15,019 nt of DNA, taken from the NCBI GenBank assembly GCA_900549705.1, contig URPI01000036.1:1-15019 (forward strand), given 5' to 3'. The notes beneath the pieces were generated by a model, which did not search any database, was not told the origin of the DNA, and worked only from the letters and a program-made list of their open reading frames with translations. Of the stretch, positions 1 through 6,947 are shown one piece after another. The stretch is from an uncultured Eubacteriales bacterium. Lineage in GTDB: Bacteria; Bacillota; Clostridia; Oscillospirales; Oscillospiraceae. Position numbers and translations under genes: made by a program. Each line of letters starts with the position of its first letter. Positions within the stretch are counted from its first letter, which is position 1.

Positions 1-51
1 CCCAAAACTGCACCTTAAAAATTTCATATCGAACCGGAGGGAACAACCAGC

Positions 52-240
52 TTGGGCCGCAGGAAAAAGCTCATCAACAATTCCGGCATTCCGCAGCACG
101 AAATCGAGCACATCGCCCGGTGCATTCTCCCTGACATCCTCGCCTACTACGAAAGTGAAGAAGGTCAGCGGGAGTTCCGGGAATGGCTGGCTCAGCGTGA
201 AGCGGAAAAGACGGAAGGAAAGGTAGGGAAAAGCAAGTAA
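52..240 (+). CDS. Small hypothetical protein, 62 aa
   Basis: I do not recognise a named family. The start is a TTG at 52, chosen because GGAGGG at 36-41 lies 10 nt upstream and no better start exists. The product is charged and soluble, with no membrane segment or signal peptide: a basic N-terminus (GRRKK), a predicted helical centre (HEIEHIARCILPDILAYY), an acidic-basic stretch (SEEGQREFREWLAQREAEK) and a lysine-rich tail. Such small charged proteins are common on integrative elements of Firmicutes, and its position beside a DUF6061-like gene and the 3' end of a tRNA gene suggests accessory DNA. A perfect terminator follows 12 nt after the stop, supporting a real expressed gene. Role unknown. 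Confidence 0.6.
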   Translation: MGRRKKLINNSGIPQHEIEHIARCILPDILAYYESEEGQREFREWLAQREAEKTEGKVGKSK

Positions 241-252
241 GTAACCGCACAG

Positions 253-279
253 GGTGCCGCCAGCTTGGCGGCACCTTTT
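253..279 (+). terminator. Rho-independent terminator of the 62-aa gene
   Basis: A perfect 9-bp stem (GGTGCCGCC at 253-261 with GGCGGCACC at 267-275) and a 5-nt loop are followed by TTTT, 12 nt after the stop codon at 240. Confidence 0.85.
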
Positions 280-318
280 CTCATGCATAAGGCACTTCCA
301 CTCACGCATTTCGGGGGC

Positions 319-357
319 AAAAAAGCGGCTGATAGCAAGGTTCCTTGAGCGCTTTTT
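319..357 (-). terminator. Terminator of the DUF6061-like gene, possibly bidirectional
   Basis: AAAAAGCG at 320-327 pairs with CGCTTTTT at 350-357, and an inner CAAGG/CCTTG stem lies between them. On the minus strand the stem runs into a T tract, about 105 nt past the stop of the gene at 463-714. The flanking A and T runs on both sides would allow termination in both directions. Confidence 0.6.
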
Positions 358-462
358 CGGTTGGGGAATACAATTACCTTCGGATGCTCAAAACAGCCTT
401 CTAAATGCGTGAATCCCCACATTCTGTCCGCCACTCCTTCCGTGTCCCTCTGGAGTATGACA

Positions 463-714
463 TCAGTTCTCAAAGGGATGGTACTCCGTCACATTCCTCA
501 AATACTCCCGAATATCCCCATGGAGCAGCAGATTAACATAGTCAACTGGCGCATTATACACCAGCCACTCCAGTTCACTGCTTTCGTATATATTCCGTGC
601 AACCTCAGCTTCTACCAATGTGCAGTCAATGGCGATCATGCTTCCATCGGCGTATTTGATCTCAACGCGGGCGGTGTCGATATTGAACGCACAGGAAATT
701 ACCTTCTTATCCAT
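463..714 (-). CDS. DUF6061-like small protein, 83 aa
   Basis: A short soluble protein whose N-terminal half (FNIDTARVEIKYADGSMIAID) resembles the DUF6061 family as I remember it: small proteins of unknown function frequent in Clostridia and often on integrative elements. The start ATG at 714 has a strong AGGAGG (723-728 on the plus strand) 8 nt upstream. The protein is acidic and lacks cysteine motifs, membrane segments and a signal peptide. The gene stands alone on the minus strand, convergent with the plus-strand 62-aa gene, 165 nt downstream of the tRNA-Leu 3' end. The family assignment is from memory of its sequence pattern and is moderately secure; the function is unknown. Confidence 0.7.
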   Translation of the reverse strand: MDKKVISCAFNIDTARVEIKYADGSMIAIDCTLVEAEVARNIYESSELEWLVYNAPVDYVNLLLHGDIREYLRNVTEYHPFEN

Positions 715-820
715 AACAGTGTCCTCCTAAAGCTGTTTCTTTTTTCTCGGCCCTCTGGGTTTTGATTCCGGACGCTTGATGACACCGTTTCGGAAATGGG
801 TTTCCTCGAATTTTCCGAAG

Positions 821-872
821 AAAACAAATAATCCGAACCCATCTCCCACAGGGAAGATCTGGTTCGGATTAT
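821..872 (-). terminator. Terminator of tRNA-Leu
   Basis: ATAATCCGAACC at 828-839 pairs perfectly over 12 bp with GGTTCGGATTAT at 861-872. The loop is itself foldable (TCCC/GGGA at 844-854). On the minus strand the stem begins 7 nt beyond the tRNA CCA end and is followed by a T-rich tail (complement of 821-830), as expected for the tRNA's own terminator. Confidence 0.8.
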
Positions 873-879
873 ATTGCTT

Positions 880-965
880 TGGTGCCGCTAACCGGACTCG
901 AACCGGTACGGAGTTGCCTCCAGCGGATTTTAAGTCCGCGATGTCTACCATTCCATCATAACGGC
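880..965 (-). tRNA. tRNA-Leu (anticodon TAA)
   Basis: On the minus strand the gene starts with the acceptor strand GCCGTTA, which pairs with TAGCGGC next to an encoded ACCA end. The anticodon arm is GCGGA-CTTAAAA-TCCGC with anticodon TAA, which reads UUA leucine codons. A variable arm (GGAG-GCAA-CTCC) and a T arm (ACCGG-TTCGAGT-CCGGT) follow. The variable stem marks this as a class II tRNA. A consensus promoter lies just upstream and a hairpin terminator just downstream, so it is an independent single-tRNA unit. Its 3' end faces the accessory-looking segment 1-880, a typical position for an integrase target. Confidence 0.95.
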
Positions 966-985
966 ATTTCCTCTATAACGGGAAG

Positions 986-1014
986 ATTATAGCACATTTT
1001 TACCCTAGCGTCAA
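986..1014 (-). promoter_or_regulatory. Sigma-A type promoter of tRNA-Leu
   Basis: On the minus strand, -35 TTGACG (1014-1009) and -10 TATAAT (991-986) are separated by exactly 17 nt. Transcription would start near 979, about 14 nt before the mature tRNA 5' end at 965. Confidence 0.85.
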
Positions 1015-1039
1015 GAACAATACTTCTCCAGTTCAAGAC

Positions 1040-1084
1040 GATTGCATGAGTTGCAAATGTGTGAACACATTGTCAATAGAATGA
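1040..1084 (+). repeat. Dispersed 45-bp intergenic motif, copy A
   Basis: GATTGCATGAGTT (1040-1052), a 9-nt variable stretch and TGAACAC (1062-1068) recur with identical spacing at 14739-14767. The agreement continues imperfectly for about 15 more bases. Both copies are in plus orientation, lie in intergenic DNA and precede palindromic repeats. Confidence 0.55.
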
Positions 1085-1089
1085 GCGAC

Positions 1090-1260
1090 GTAGGGGTCGC
1101 CAACCTGACGACCCACCAGCTCTCGGTTTCCACCGCACCGGGTAGGGGCGGCTCGAAGCCGCCCGCTGCGGCGCAGCCGCTCAACATTCACCGAACCGCT
1201 TGGTTGCGTGAGCTTCGGGAGGCTAAGAGCCTCCCCTACAGCGTAGCTGCTAACATTCAA
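1090..1260. repeat. Cluster of three G+C-rich palindromic repeats
   Basis: This non-coding stretch between tRNA-Leu and the DUF3006-like gene holds three hairpins, each carrying the tag GTAGGGG. The first is GGGTCG/CGACCC (1094-1114). The second is GGGCGGCT-CGA-AGCCGCCC (1146-1164). The third is GGGAGGCT-AAG-AGCCTCCC (1217-1235), which is inverted, with its GTAGGGG on the minus strand. The last two share an 8-bp stem and 3-nt loop layout but differ by compensating base changes. A near-palindrome GCTGCGGCGCAGC (1165-1177) follows the second. AACATTCA occurs near 1182-1190 and again at 1252-1259. No gene is supported here. Confidence 0.7.
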
Positions 1261-1302
1261 TGAAATGCTCAGTGGACAGTCTGTTCATCTGCGGAAAATA
1301 TA

Positions 1303-1334
1303 AAATCCGTCGGGCGAATGCTCGGCGGATTTTT
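1303..1334 (-). terminator. Terminator of the methyltransferase / DUF3006-like unit
   Basis: A 13-bp stem (1303-1315 with 1320-1332, two G-T pairs, loop GAAT) is flanked by T-rich DNA on both strands. It lies 25 nt past the stop at 1359 on the minus strand, so it most likely ends that transcript. The TTTTT on the plus strand makes it potentially bidirectional. Confidence 0.8.
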
Positions 1335-1358
1335 CATATTCACAAAGGGGAGGGGGAA

Positions 1359-1523
1359 TCAGTCAATTTTTTCGTAGTCGAAAAACTCCCGTCTCAGCCG
1401 GTCGCCCACGTTCAGTCCTTCGGGCAGCAGCGCCAGGGCAACCTGCCCCTCCGCGCCGGTGCTGTCGTAGCGGATGATGGCGTAGTCCCCGGCAATGTCA
1501 ATGACGGTGCAGGTATCGCTCAT
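1359..1523 (-). CDS. DUF3006-like small protein, 54 aa
   Basis: A small acidic protein beginning MSDTCTVIDIAGDYAII and containing ALLPEGLNVGDRL. The pattern (a beta strand with GDYA, then LLPEG and GD) resembles DUF3006 proteins, small Firmicutes domains of unknown function; the match is by eye and tentative. I chose the internal ATG at 1523 because AGGAG lies about 8 nt upstream of it, whereas the longer frame to 1568 overlaps the preceding gene and has no ribosome binding site. The gene follows the methyltransferase stop (1552) by 28 nt on the same strand and is followed by a strong terminator, so the two are probably cotranscribed. Confidence 0.65.
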   Translation of the reverse strand: MSDTCTVIDIAGDYAIIRYDSTGAEGQVALALLPEGLNVGDRLRREFFDYEKID

Positions 1524-1551
1524 AGAGCACACTCCTTTTGGTAGGCGGAGG

Positions 1552-2310
1552 TCATTGCTTCTGGGCAATTATCCGATACCAGTCAATTTTGGAAAAATCA
1601 GTTTCAGGGAGAAAACAGGGGACTGGCTTTATTTCGGGAGTGCCATAGCCCATTTCTTGCAGCTTGGATGTGACTAGTTCCAGGGAAAATGGGTTGTAAT
1701 GCTCCTCAAAGATTTCCTTTTGGACAATCTTGTTGTCCCGCTCAAAGGTATATACCAGATTAAAGGTGATGCTGCCGTCTGGGGCGTGATCCCATACCTG
1801 CATCAGATTGATTCTGGTGCCGTCCCGAAAAAAAGGATTGTAGAAGTAAAACCGCTGCTTTTCTTGCTGGATTTTCTCCCAGTTGCGGGAATCAAGGCAG
1901 AGATAACCGCCGGGCTTTACATGGGCATCCATCTGGGCAAGCGTATGCACTACATCCTCGTTTGAAACATAGGCCAGGGAGTTGCCTGTACTGGTGACGC
2001 AGTCGAACAGCCGGTCACCCCAGGCGGATAAGTCCCGGAAATCGCAGCATTTCAGTTCCAATGGCTTTCCCTTGGCAGCAGCCTTTTCTTGGCACTTTTC
2101 CAGCATGGAGCTGCTTAAATCGGAGCCGCACAGCGTAATGCCTAATTCCTGTAACGGCAGGGTCATTGCACCGGCTCCGATACTGATGTCAAGAAGCGTC
2201 TCGACCTTTCGACCTACCAGAAGGGTCTGCCAGTCGTTCCGAACAATACGGCTCCTGTCCTCGTTTTCAATCAAGTCGTAGATGTCGGCACGTTCGTATA
2301 GCTTTTCCAT
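1552..2310 (-). CDS. Class I SAM-dependent methyltransferase, 252 aa
   Basis: A Rossmann-type methyltransferase of the Methyltransf_25 kind. Motif I is LLDISIGAGAMT (residues 39-50), binding the SAM methionine moiety. The acidic ribose-binding residue is D64 in CGSDLS. CCDFRDL (88-94) and FDCVTSTGNSLAYV (from 102) correspond to motifs II-III, and PGGYLCLD (133-140) to the post-motif strand. The C-terminal third (FYFYNPFFRDG onward) is a beta-rich substrate cap. The typical motif I glycine pattern is slightly altered to DISIGAGA. The start ATG at 2310 has AAAGGA about 9 nt upstream. Substrate cannot be inferred; the nearest named shapes are glycine/sarcosine-type small-molecule methyltransferases, but this is weak. 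It lies downstream of nifJ beyond a terminator. I see no convincing private promoter, so readthrough may contribute. Confidence 0.85.
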   Translation of the reverse strand: MEKLYERADIYDLIENEDRSRIVRNDWQTLLVGRKVETLLDISIGAGAMTLPLQELGITLCGSDLSSSMLEKCQEKAAAKGKPLELKCCDFRDLSAWGDRLFDCVTSTGNSLAYVSNEDVVHTLAQMDAHVKPGGYLCLDSRNWEKIQQEKQRFYFYNPFFRDGTRINLMQVWDHAPDGSITFNLVYTFERDNKIVQKEIFEEHYNPFSLELVTSKLQEMGYGTPEIKPVPCFLPETDFSKIDWYRIIAQKQ

Positions 2311-2336
2311 AACGCATCGTCCTTTTTATACTGTTC

Positions 2337-2377
2337 CGAAAAAACGCTGCCCGGTTGGAATAACTGAGCAGCGCTTT
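2337..2377 (-). terminator. Terminator of nifJ
   Basis: On the minus strand CGCTGCTC pairs with GGGCAGCG (one wobble) across a 13-nt loop and is followed by TTTTTT. It lies about 50 nt past the nifJ stop at 2426 and just before the methyltransferase start. Confidence 0.75.
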
Positions 2378-2425
2378 TCGTTCGTTATCTATCTGATGGA
2401 TGCTGCCCGAAGGCGGAACTGAGAA

Positions 2426-5400
2426 TTAGTCCTTGTACATCTCAACCAGCTTCAGCAGGTGCTCGTAACGCTCCTTGGCAGCAGCCTCGTTCTTCGCGAA
2501 CAGATCGGTTGCACGCTCGGGGAACTCACGGGTCAGACGGCTGTAGCGAGCCTCGTTCATCAGGAACTCCTGATAGCCATCCTTGGGAGCCTTGGAGTCC
2601 AGAGTGAACTTGCCGGTCTCCTTGGAGGGATCGAAGCGGAACAGATTCCAGTAGCCGCACTCCACAGCCTTCTTCATCTCAGCCTGGCAGTTGGTCATGC
2701 CGCCCTTGATGGAGTGCATCTCACAGGGAGCGTAGCCGATGACCAGGGAAGGACCGTGGTAAGCCTCAGCCTCGGTGATGGCCTTGATGGTCTGAGAGGG
2801 GTTAGCGCCCATAGCCACCTGAGCGACGTAAACATAGCCGTAGCTCATGGCAATCTCAGACAGGGACTTCTTCTTGGTTTCCTTACCGGAGGCAGCGAAC
2901 TGAGCAACCTGACCGATGTTGGAAGCCTTGGAGGCCTGTCCGCCGGTGTTGGAGTAAACCTCGGTATCGAAGACGAACACGTTGACATCCTTGTTGGAAG
3001 CCAGAACGTGGTCAACGCCGCCAAAGCCGATGTCGTATGCCCAGCCGTCGCCACCGAAAATCCACACGGACTTCTTGGACAGGTATTCCTTCTTGGACAG
3101 GATGTCCTTGACGGTGTCGCAGCAGACATGAGCTTCCAGGTTGGCAACCAGTGCCTTCGTAGCAGCCTTGTTGGCCTCGCCGTCGTTGTAGCTGTCCAGC
3201 CAAGCCTGGCAAGCAGCCTTGCGGTTATCGTCAGCGGTGTTTTCCATCACGGCCTTGACCTTGTTCGCCAGGGACTCACGGATGACAGCCTGTGCGGTGT
3301 ACATACCCAGGCCGTGCTCAGCGTTGTCCTCGAACAGGGAGTTAGCCCATGCGGGACCGTGACCCTCAGCATTGACGGTGTAGGGAGCAGTAGCAGCGGG
3401 GCCGCCCCAGATGGAGGAGCAACCGGTGGCGTTGGAGATGTACATCCGATCGCCGAACAGCTGGGTCACCAGACGAGCGTAGCTGGTCTCGGCGCAGCCG
3501 GCGCAGGAGCCGGAGAACTCCAGCAGAGGCTTGTGGAACTGAGAACCTTTCACGGTGTTGTCCTGCATATCCTTCTTCTCGGACACGTGGTCAACCATGT
3601 AGTTCCAGACTTCCTGCTCAGCCAGCTCGTGCTCCTGGGGAACCATGGTGATGGCCTGAGTGGGGCAAACGCCGATACATACGCCGCAGCCCATGCAGTC
3701 CAGAGGAGACACAGCCATGGTGTACTTGTAAACGCCCTTGCCCTTGCCGGCCTTCACGTCCACCAGACGTGCGTTTGCGGGAGCAGCAGCGGCTTCCTCA
3801 GCGGTCAGAGCGATGGGACGGATGGTAGCATGGGGGCAGACATAGGCACAGTTGTTGCACTGGATGCACTTGGTCTCGTCCCAGTGAGGAACGGTAACGG
3901 CAACGCCGCGCTTCTCGTATGCGGAAGCACCCAGGGGGAACTGACCGTCGGGCAGGTTCTCGAAGGCGGAAACAGGCAGGCTGTAGCCGTCCATTCTGCC
4001 GATGGGGTTCAGAATGTCCTTCACGACCTTCACGGTCTCGGGACGGCCTTCCAGAGTGGCCTCAGCATGGTTATTCTCGGCGGTAGCCCAGGAAGCGGGA
4101 ACGTCAACCTTGACGAAGGCGGTAGCGCCGGCATCAATGGCGTTCCAGTTCTTCTCAACAACGTCGCGGCCCTTCTTCAGGTAGGAGTGCTCAGCTGCAT
4201 CCTTCATGTACTTCACGGCATCCTCAGCGGGCATCACGTTTGCCAGGGTGAAGAATGCGGACTGAAGAATGGTGTTGGTGCGCTTGCCCATGCCAACCTT
4301 GATGGCCAGGTCGATGGCGTTGATGGTGTACAGCTGAATGTTGTTTTCAGCAATGTAGCGCTTGGAAGCGGCATCCAGATGATGCTCCAGCTCCTCCAGG
4401 TTCCACTGGCAGTTGATCAGGAACACGCCGCCGGGCTTGACATCCTGAACAATCTTGAAGCCCTTGGTGATGTAGCTGGGGTTGTGGCAAGCCACGAAGT
4501 CAGCCTTGTTGATGTAGTAGGGGGACTTGATGGGCTTGTCGCCGAAGCGCAGGTGGGAAACGGTGACACCGCCGGTCTTCTTGGAGTCGTACTGGAAGTA
4601 AGCCTGAACGTACTTGTCAGTGTGGTCACCGATAATCTTGATGGAGTTCTTGTTGGCGCCAACGGTGCCGTCGCCGCCCAGACCCCAGAACTTGCACTCG
4701 ATGGTGCCCTCAGCAGCGGTGTTGGGGGAAACCTTCTCGTCCAGGGACAGGTGAGTGACATCGTCCACGATGCCAACGGTGAACTCGTGCTTGGGAGCGT
4801 CCTTTGCCAGCTCCTCGTAGATGGCGAAGACGGAAGCGGGATGGGTATCCTTGGAACCCAGGCCGTAACGGCCGCCAATCACGGTCACATCGTTGCGGCC
4901 GGCCTTGGCCAGAGCCATGACGACATCCTGGTACAGAGGCTCACCCTGGGAGCCGGGCTCCTTGGTGCGGTCCAGAACAGCAATCTTCTTGGCGGTGGCA
5001 GGAATGGCAGCCAGCAGCTTCTCAGCGCAGAAGGGACGGAACAGGCGAACCTTGACCAGGCCGACCTTTTCGCCGTGAGCGTTCAGGTAGTCGATGACTT
5101 CCTCAGCCACGTCGTTGATGGAGCCCATGGCAACGATGATGCGGTCAGCATCGGGTGCGCCGTAGTAGTTGAACAGCTGATAGTTGGTGCCCAGCTTCTC
5201 GTTGACCTTGCCCATGTACTTCTCAACGATGGCAGGCAGTGCCTGATAGTACTTGTTGCAGGATTCACGATGCTGGAAGAAGATGTCGTCGTTCTCGTGA
5301 GAGCCGCGCATTGCGGGACGCTCGGGGTTCAGGGAGTGCTTGCGGAACGCCTCCACAGCCTCCATGTCCACCATGTCCTTCAGGTCTTCGTAGTCCCAGA

Positions 5401-5953
5401 TTGCAATCTTCTGGATTTCGTGGGAGGTACGGAAGCCATCGAAGAAGTTGATGAAGGGAACGCGGCCCTCAATGGCAGCCAGGTGAGCAACAGCGCCCAG
5501 ATCCATGACTTCCTGCACGTTGGTTTCGCACAGCATGGCGAAGCCGGTCTGACGGCAGGCGTAAACGTCGGAGTGGTCGCCGAAGATGTTCAGAGCCTGT
5601 GTAGCGACACAGCGGGCGGACACATGGAACACGCAGGGCAGCAGCTCGCCGGCGATCTTGTACATATTGGGGATCATCAGCAGCAGACCCTGGGAAGCAG
5701 TGTAGGTGGTGGTCAGGGCACCGGCGGCCAGAGAGCCGTGAACGGTACCGGCAGCGCCGGCCTCGGACTGCATCTCAACGACCTTAACGGTGTTGCCAAA
5801 AATGTTCTTACGGCCAGCGGCAGACCACTGGTCAACGTTGTCAGCCATGGGGCTGGAGGGGGTGATGGGGTAAATACCAGCAACCTCAGTAAAAGCATAG
5901 CTGACGTGGGCGGCAGCAGTATTGCCGTCCATGGTTTTAAATTTTCTTGCCAA
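2426..5953 (-). CDS. nifJ: Pyruvate:ferredoxin (flavodoxin) oxidoreductase, 1175 aa
   Basis: Single-chain PFOR oxidises pyruvate with CoA to acetyl-CoA and CO2, passing electrons to ferredoxin or flavodoxin; it is the central cytoplasmic catabolic enzyme of anaerobes. Domains in order: an N-terminal pyruvate-binding domain (YPITPSSPMAD, about 28-38), a transketolase-like second domain, a gamma domain (about 425-600) with the GLGGDGTVGANK motif, and a two-cluster ferredoxin domain (C696/C699/C702/C706 and C753/C756/C759/C763). The TPP domain follows, with proximal cluster cysteines C817, C820 and C845 plus a later cysteine in YAPCEMHS. GGDGWAYDIGFGG (967-979) and VYSNTGGQASK bind TPP-Mg. Length matches the family. 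The start is TTG at 5953, placed 9 nt after a perfect AGGAGG; no nearby ATG fits. It is monocistronic, with its own promoter and terminator. Codon use is strongly biased, consistent with high expression. Confidence 0.98.
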   Translation of the reverse strand: MARKFKTMDGNTAAAHVSYAFTEVAGIYPITPSSPMADNVDQWSAAGRKNIFGNTVKVVEMQSEAGAAGTVHGSLAAGALTTTYTASQGLLLMIPNMYKIAGELLPCVFHVSARCVATQALNIFGDHSDVYACRQTGFAMLCETNVQEVMDLGAVAHLAAIEGRVPFINFFDGFRTSHEIQKIAIWDYEDLKDMVDMEAVEAFRKHSLNPERPAMRGSHENDDIFFQHRESCNKYYQALPAIVEKYMGKVNEKLGTNYQLFNYYGAPDADRIIVAMGSINDVAEEVIDYLNAHGEKVGLVKVRLFRPFCAEKLLAAIPATAKKIAVLDRTKEPGSQGEPLYQDVVMALAKAGRNDVTVIGGRYGLGSKDTHPASVFAIYEELAKDAPKHEFTVGIVDDVTHLSLDEKVSPNTAAEGTIECKFWGLGGDGTVGANKNSIKIIGDHTDKYVQAYFQYDSKKTGGVTVSHLRFGDKPIKSPYYINKADFVACHNPSYITKGFKIVQDVKPGGVFLINCQWNLEELEHHLDAASKRYIAENNIQLYTINAIDLAIKVGMGKRTNTILQSAFFTLANVMPAEDAVKYMKDAAEHSYLKKGRDVVEKNWNAIDAGATAFVKVDVPASWATAENNHAEATLEGRPETVKVVKDILNPIGRMDGYSLPVSAFENLPDGQFPLGASAYEKRGVAVTVPHWDETKCIQCNNCAYVCPHATIRPIALTAEEAAAAPANARLVDVKAGKGKGVYKYTMAVSPLDCMGCGVCIGVCPTQAITMVPQEHELAEQEVWNYMVDHVSEKKDMQDNTVKGSQFHKPLLEFSGSCAGCAETSYARLVTQLFGDRMYISNATGCSSIWGGPAATAPYTVNAEGHGPAWANSLFEDNAEHGLGMYTAQAVIRESLANKVKAVMENTADDNRKAACQAWLDSYNDGEANKAATKALVANLEAHVCCDTVKDILSKKEYLSKKSVWIFGGDGWAYDIGFGGVDHVLASNKDVNVFVFDTEVYSNTGGQASKASNIGQVAQFAASGKETKKKSLSEIAMSYGYVYVAQVAMGANPSQTIKAITEAEAYHGPSLVIGYAPCEMHSIKGGMTNCQAEMKKAVECGYWNLFRFDPSKETGKFTLDSKAPKDGYQEFLMNEARYSRLTREFPERATDLFAKNEAAAKERYEHLLKLVEMYKD

Positions 5954-5993
5954 AATGAAATACCTCCTAAAGTATTCAGATTTTGTCGCGTAT

Positions 5994-6022
5994 ATTCTAC
6001 CATCTTTGAGCCATTTTGTAAA
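5994..6022 (-). promoter_or_regulatory. Sigma-A type promoter of nifJ
   Basis: On the minus strand, -35 TTTACA (6022-6017) and -10 TAGAAT (5999-5994) have a 17-nt spacer. The implied leader to the TTG start is about 33 nt and contains the AGGAGG. Confidence 0.8.
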
Positions 6023-6118
6023 GGCGAAAAACCATATCTTGTGTAAAATTTAGCGGAATGGTACAAGATATTCTCGGGCATATTGTAAAAATTTCCATGC
6101 CTGGAAGAAATGAAAACG

Positions 6119-6152
6119 ATTTTCAAAACCAAAAGCCGTTAAAATTGAAAAT
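6119..6152 (-). terminator. Possible weak terminator of the yifB operon
   Basis: ATTTTCAA (6119-6126) pairs with TTGAAAAT (6145-6152) just past the stop at 6164. The stem is A+T-only apart from one G-C pair, and the T run is broken, so termination here is uncertain; I see no better terminator before the nifJ promoter. Confidence 0.3.
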
Positions 6153-6163
6153 TTTGCCCACCG

Positions 6164-6343
6164 TCATTCCTCTCTCTCCGGGACTTCGCCCCAGGTGGAA
6201 ATGGAGGCACCGTCCTGTGCCTTTTTCTCCTGATACCAGTCTAACAGCAGGCAGACGCAGATAAAAAGCAGCACCTTGATGCTATAGCCCTTCCAATCCT
6301 GGGTCATCTTTTTCGTCATGGTTTTTTGAATTGGGTTTTTCAT
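6164..6343 (-). CDS. Small single-pass membrane protein, 59 aa
   Basis: An unrecognised small protein, read directly from the minus strand. The N-terminus is lysine-rich (MKNPIQKTMTKKMTQDWKG). One hydrophobic helix follows (about residues 22-34, KVLLFICVCLLL), then a charged tail (DWYQEKKAQDG, ending in EREE). By the positive-inside rule the N-terminus is cytoplasmic and the acidic tail outside. The ATG at 6343 has GGAG 9-10 nt upstream. It starts 28 nt after the deaminase stop on the same strand and is the last gene of that operon. Two cysteines (C29, C31 in ICVC) lie inside the helix. Sharing a transcript with an exported enzyme suggests an envelope role, but its function is unknown. Confidence 0.7.
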   Translation of the reverse strand: MKNPIQKTMTKKMTQDWKGYSIKVLLFICVCLLLDWYQEKKAQDGASISTWGEVPEREE

Positions 6344-6371
6344 AGCACTTCTCCGTTCATTTCGTTGGACA

Positions 6372-6947
6372 TCAATATTTGTCCCGATTCAGGCTGGTGT
6401 ATTCTTCAAACAGCTTCAGGCAGGCATCCCGGTCGAGTTCAATCAAATAGTTCTTGAATGCCGCTCTGCCGCCGAACATATTGTCAAAAGCCTCATCCCG
6501 GAAGCCGATGATGGCATTGTCCTCAATGGTGCAGCCATAATAAACCATGTCAATATTTGCCCACAGACAGGCGGCAAGGCACATGGGGCAGGGTTCCCCG
6601 GTGGTATACAGGACAGCGCCGGTCAGGTCGAAGCTTTCGATGTTTGCCTCTGCATTTCGTATGGCAGTGATTTCTCCGTGAGCGGTGGAGTCGTTGTTCA
6701 CAAGTACCATGTTGTGTCCCTGCCCGATAACCTTCCCGTCCTTCACAATGATGCTGCCAAAGGGACCGCCGTGGTTGTGGTGAATCCCCTCCCGTGCTTC
6801 GGTCAGTGCCAGCTCCATATATTCGTTTTCTGCGTGATAATCTCTTTCCGGCACATCACCGGCGAAGCCCATGCAGGCAAAAAGGGGCAGCGTCATTGCA
6901 GCCAGTGCCAGCCGGACGAGCTTCCGTGTAATGTTAGAATGCTTCAT
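6372..6947 (-). CDS. Guanine-deaminase-like nucleoside deaminase with signal peptide, 191 aa
   Basis: A cytidine-deaminase-fold zinc enzyme closest in pattern to Bacillus-type guanine deaminase (GuaD), which converts guanine to xanthine. The zinc site is visible: H90 with catalytic E92 in TAHGEITAIR, and C120/C123 in EPCPMC. The C-terminus (SLNRDKY) recalls the GuaD tail. The motif is HGE where HAE is usual. Unusually, the protein starts with an export signal: a basic n-region (ITRKLVR), a hydrophobic stretch (residues 11-24), and LFAC ending at C25, which may be a lipobox (though F at -2 is uncommon) or precede a signal peptidase I site near GFA-GD. The long start is secure because AAGGAGG lies 6 nt before the ATG at 6947. 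The start overlaps the GNAT stop by 4 nt (ATGA), implying coupled translation. Substrate is inferred; other purines, pterins or nucleosides are possible. Confidence 0.85.
   Translation of the reverse strand: MKHSNITRKLVRLALAAMTLPLFACMGFAGDVPERDYHAENEYMELALTEAREGIHHNHGGPFGSIIVKDGKVIGQGHNMVLVNNDSTAHGEITAIRNAEANIESFDLTGAVLYTTGEPCPMCLAACLWANIDMVYYGCTIEDNAIIGFRDEAFDNMFGGRAAFKNYLIELDRDACLKLFEEYTSLNRDKY

Noticed and set aside
776..961. Plus-strand 61-codon frame containing GAANRTRTGTELPP
   Set aside because: This is the well-known false peptide produced by reading the antisense strand of a tRNA gene.
1042..1263. Overlapping open frames on both strands at 1033-1263
   Set aside because: They run through the palindromic repeats and the dispersed motif; composition follows the repeats and no ribosome binding site is seen.
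2311..2340. TATAAA near 2325 as a promoter for the methyltransferase
   Set aside because: It is so close to the start codon that transcription would begin within or after the ribosome binding site, and no -35 box is in place.
2459..6046. A 1195-codon open frame on the plus strand antisense to nifJ
   Set aside because: It is the shadow of a strongly codon-biased gene: nifJ avoids codons that would create stops in this register. The translation is low-complexity (rich in L, V, G) with no family motif, while nifJ has every PFOR signature.
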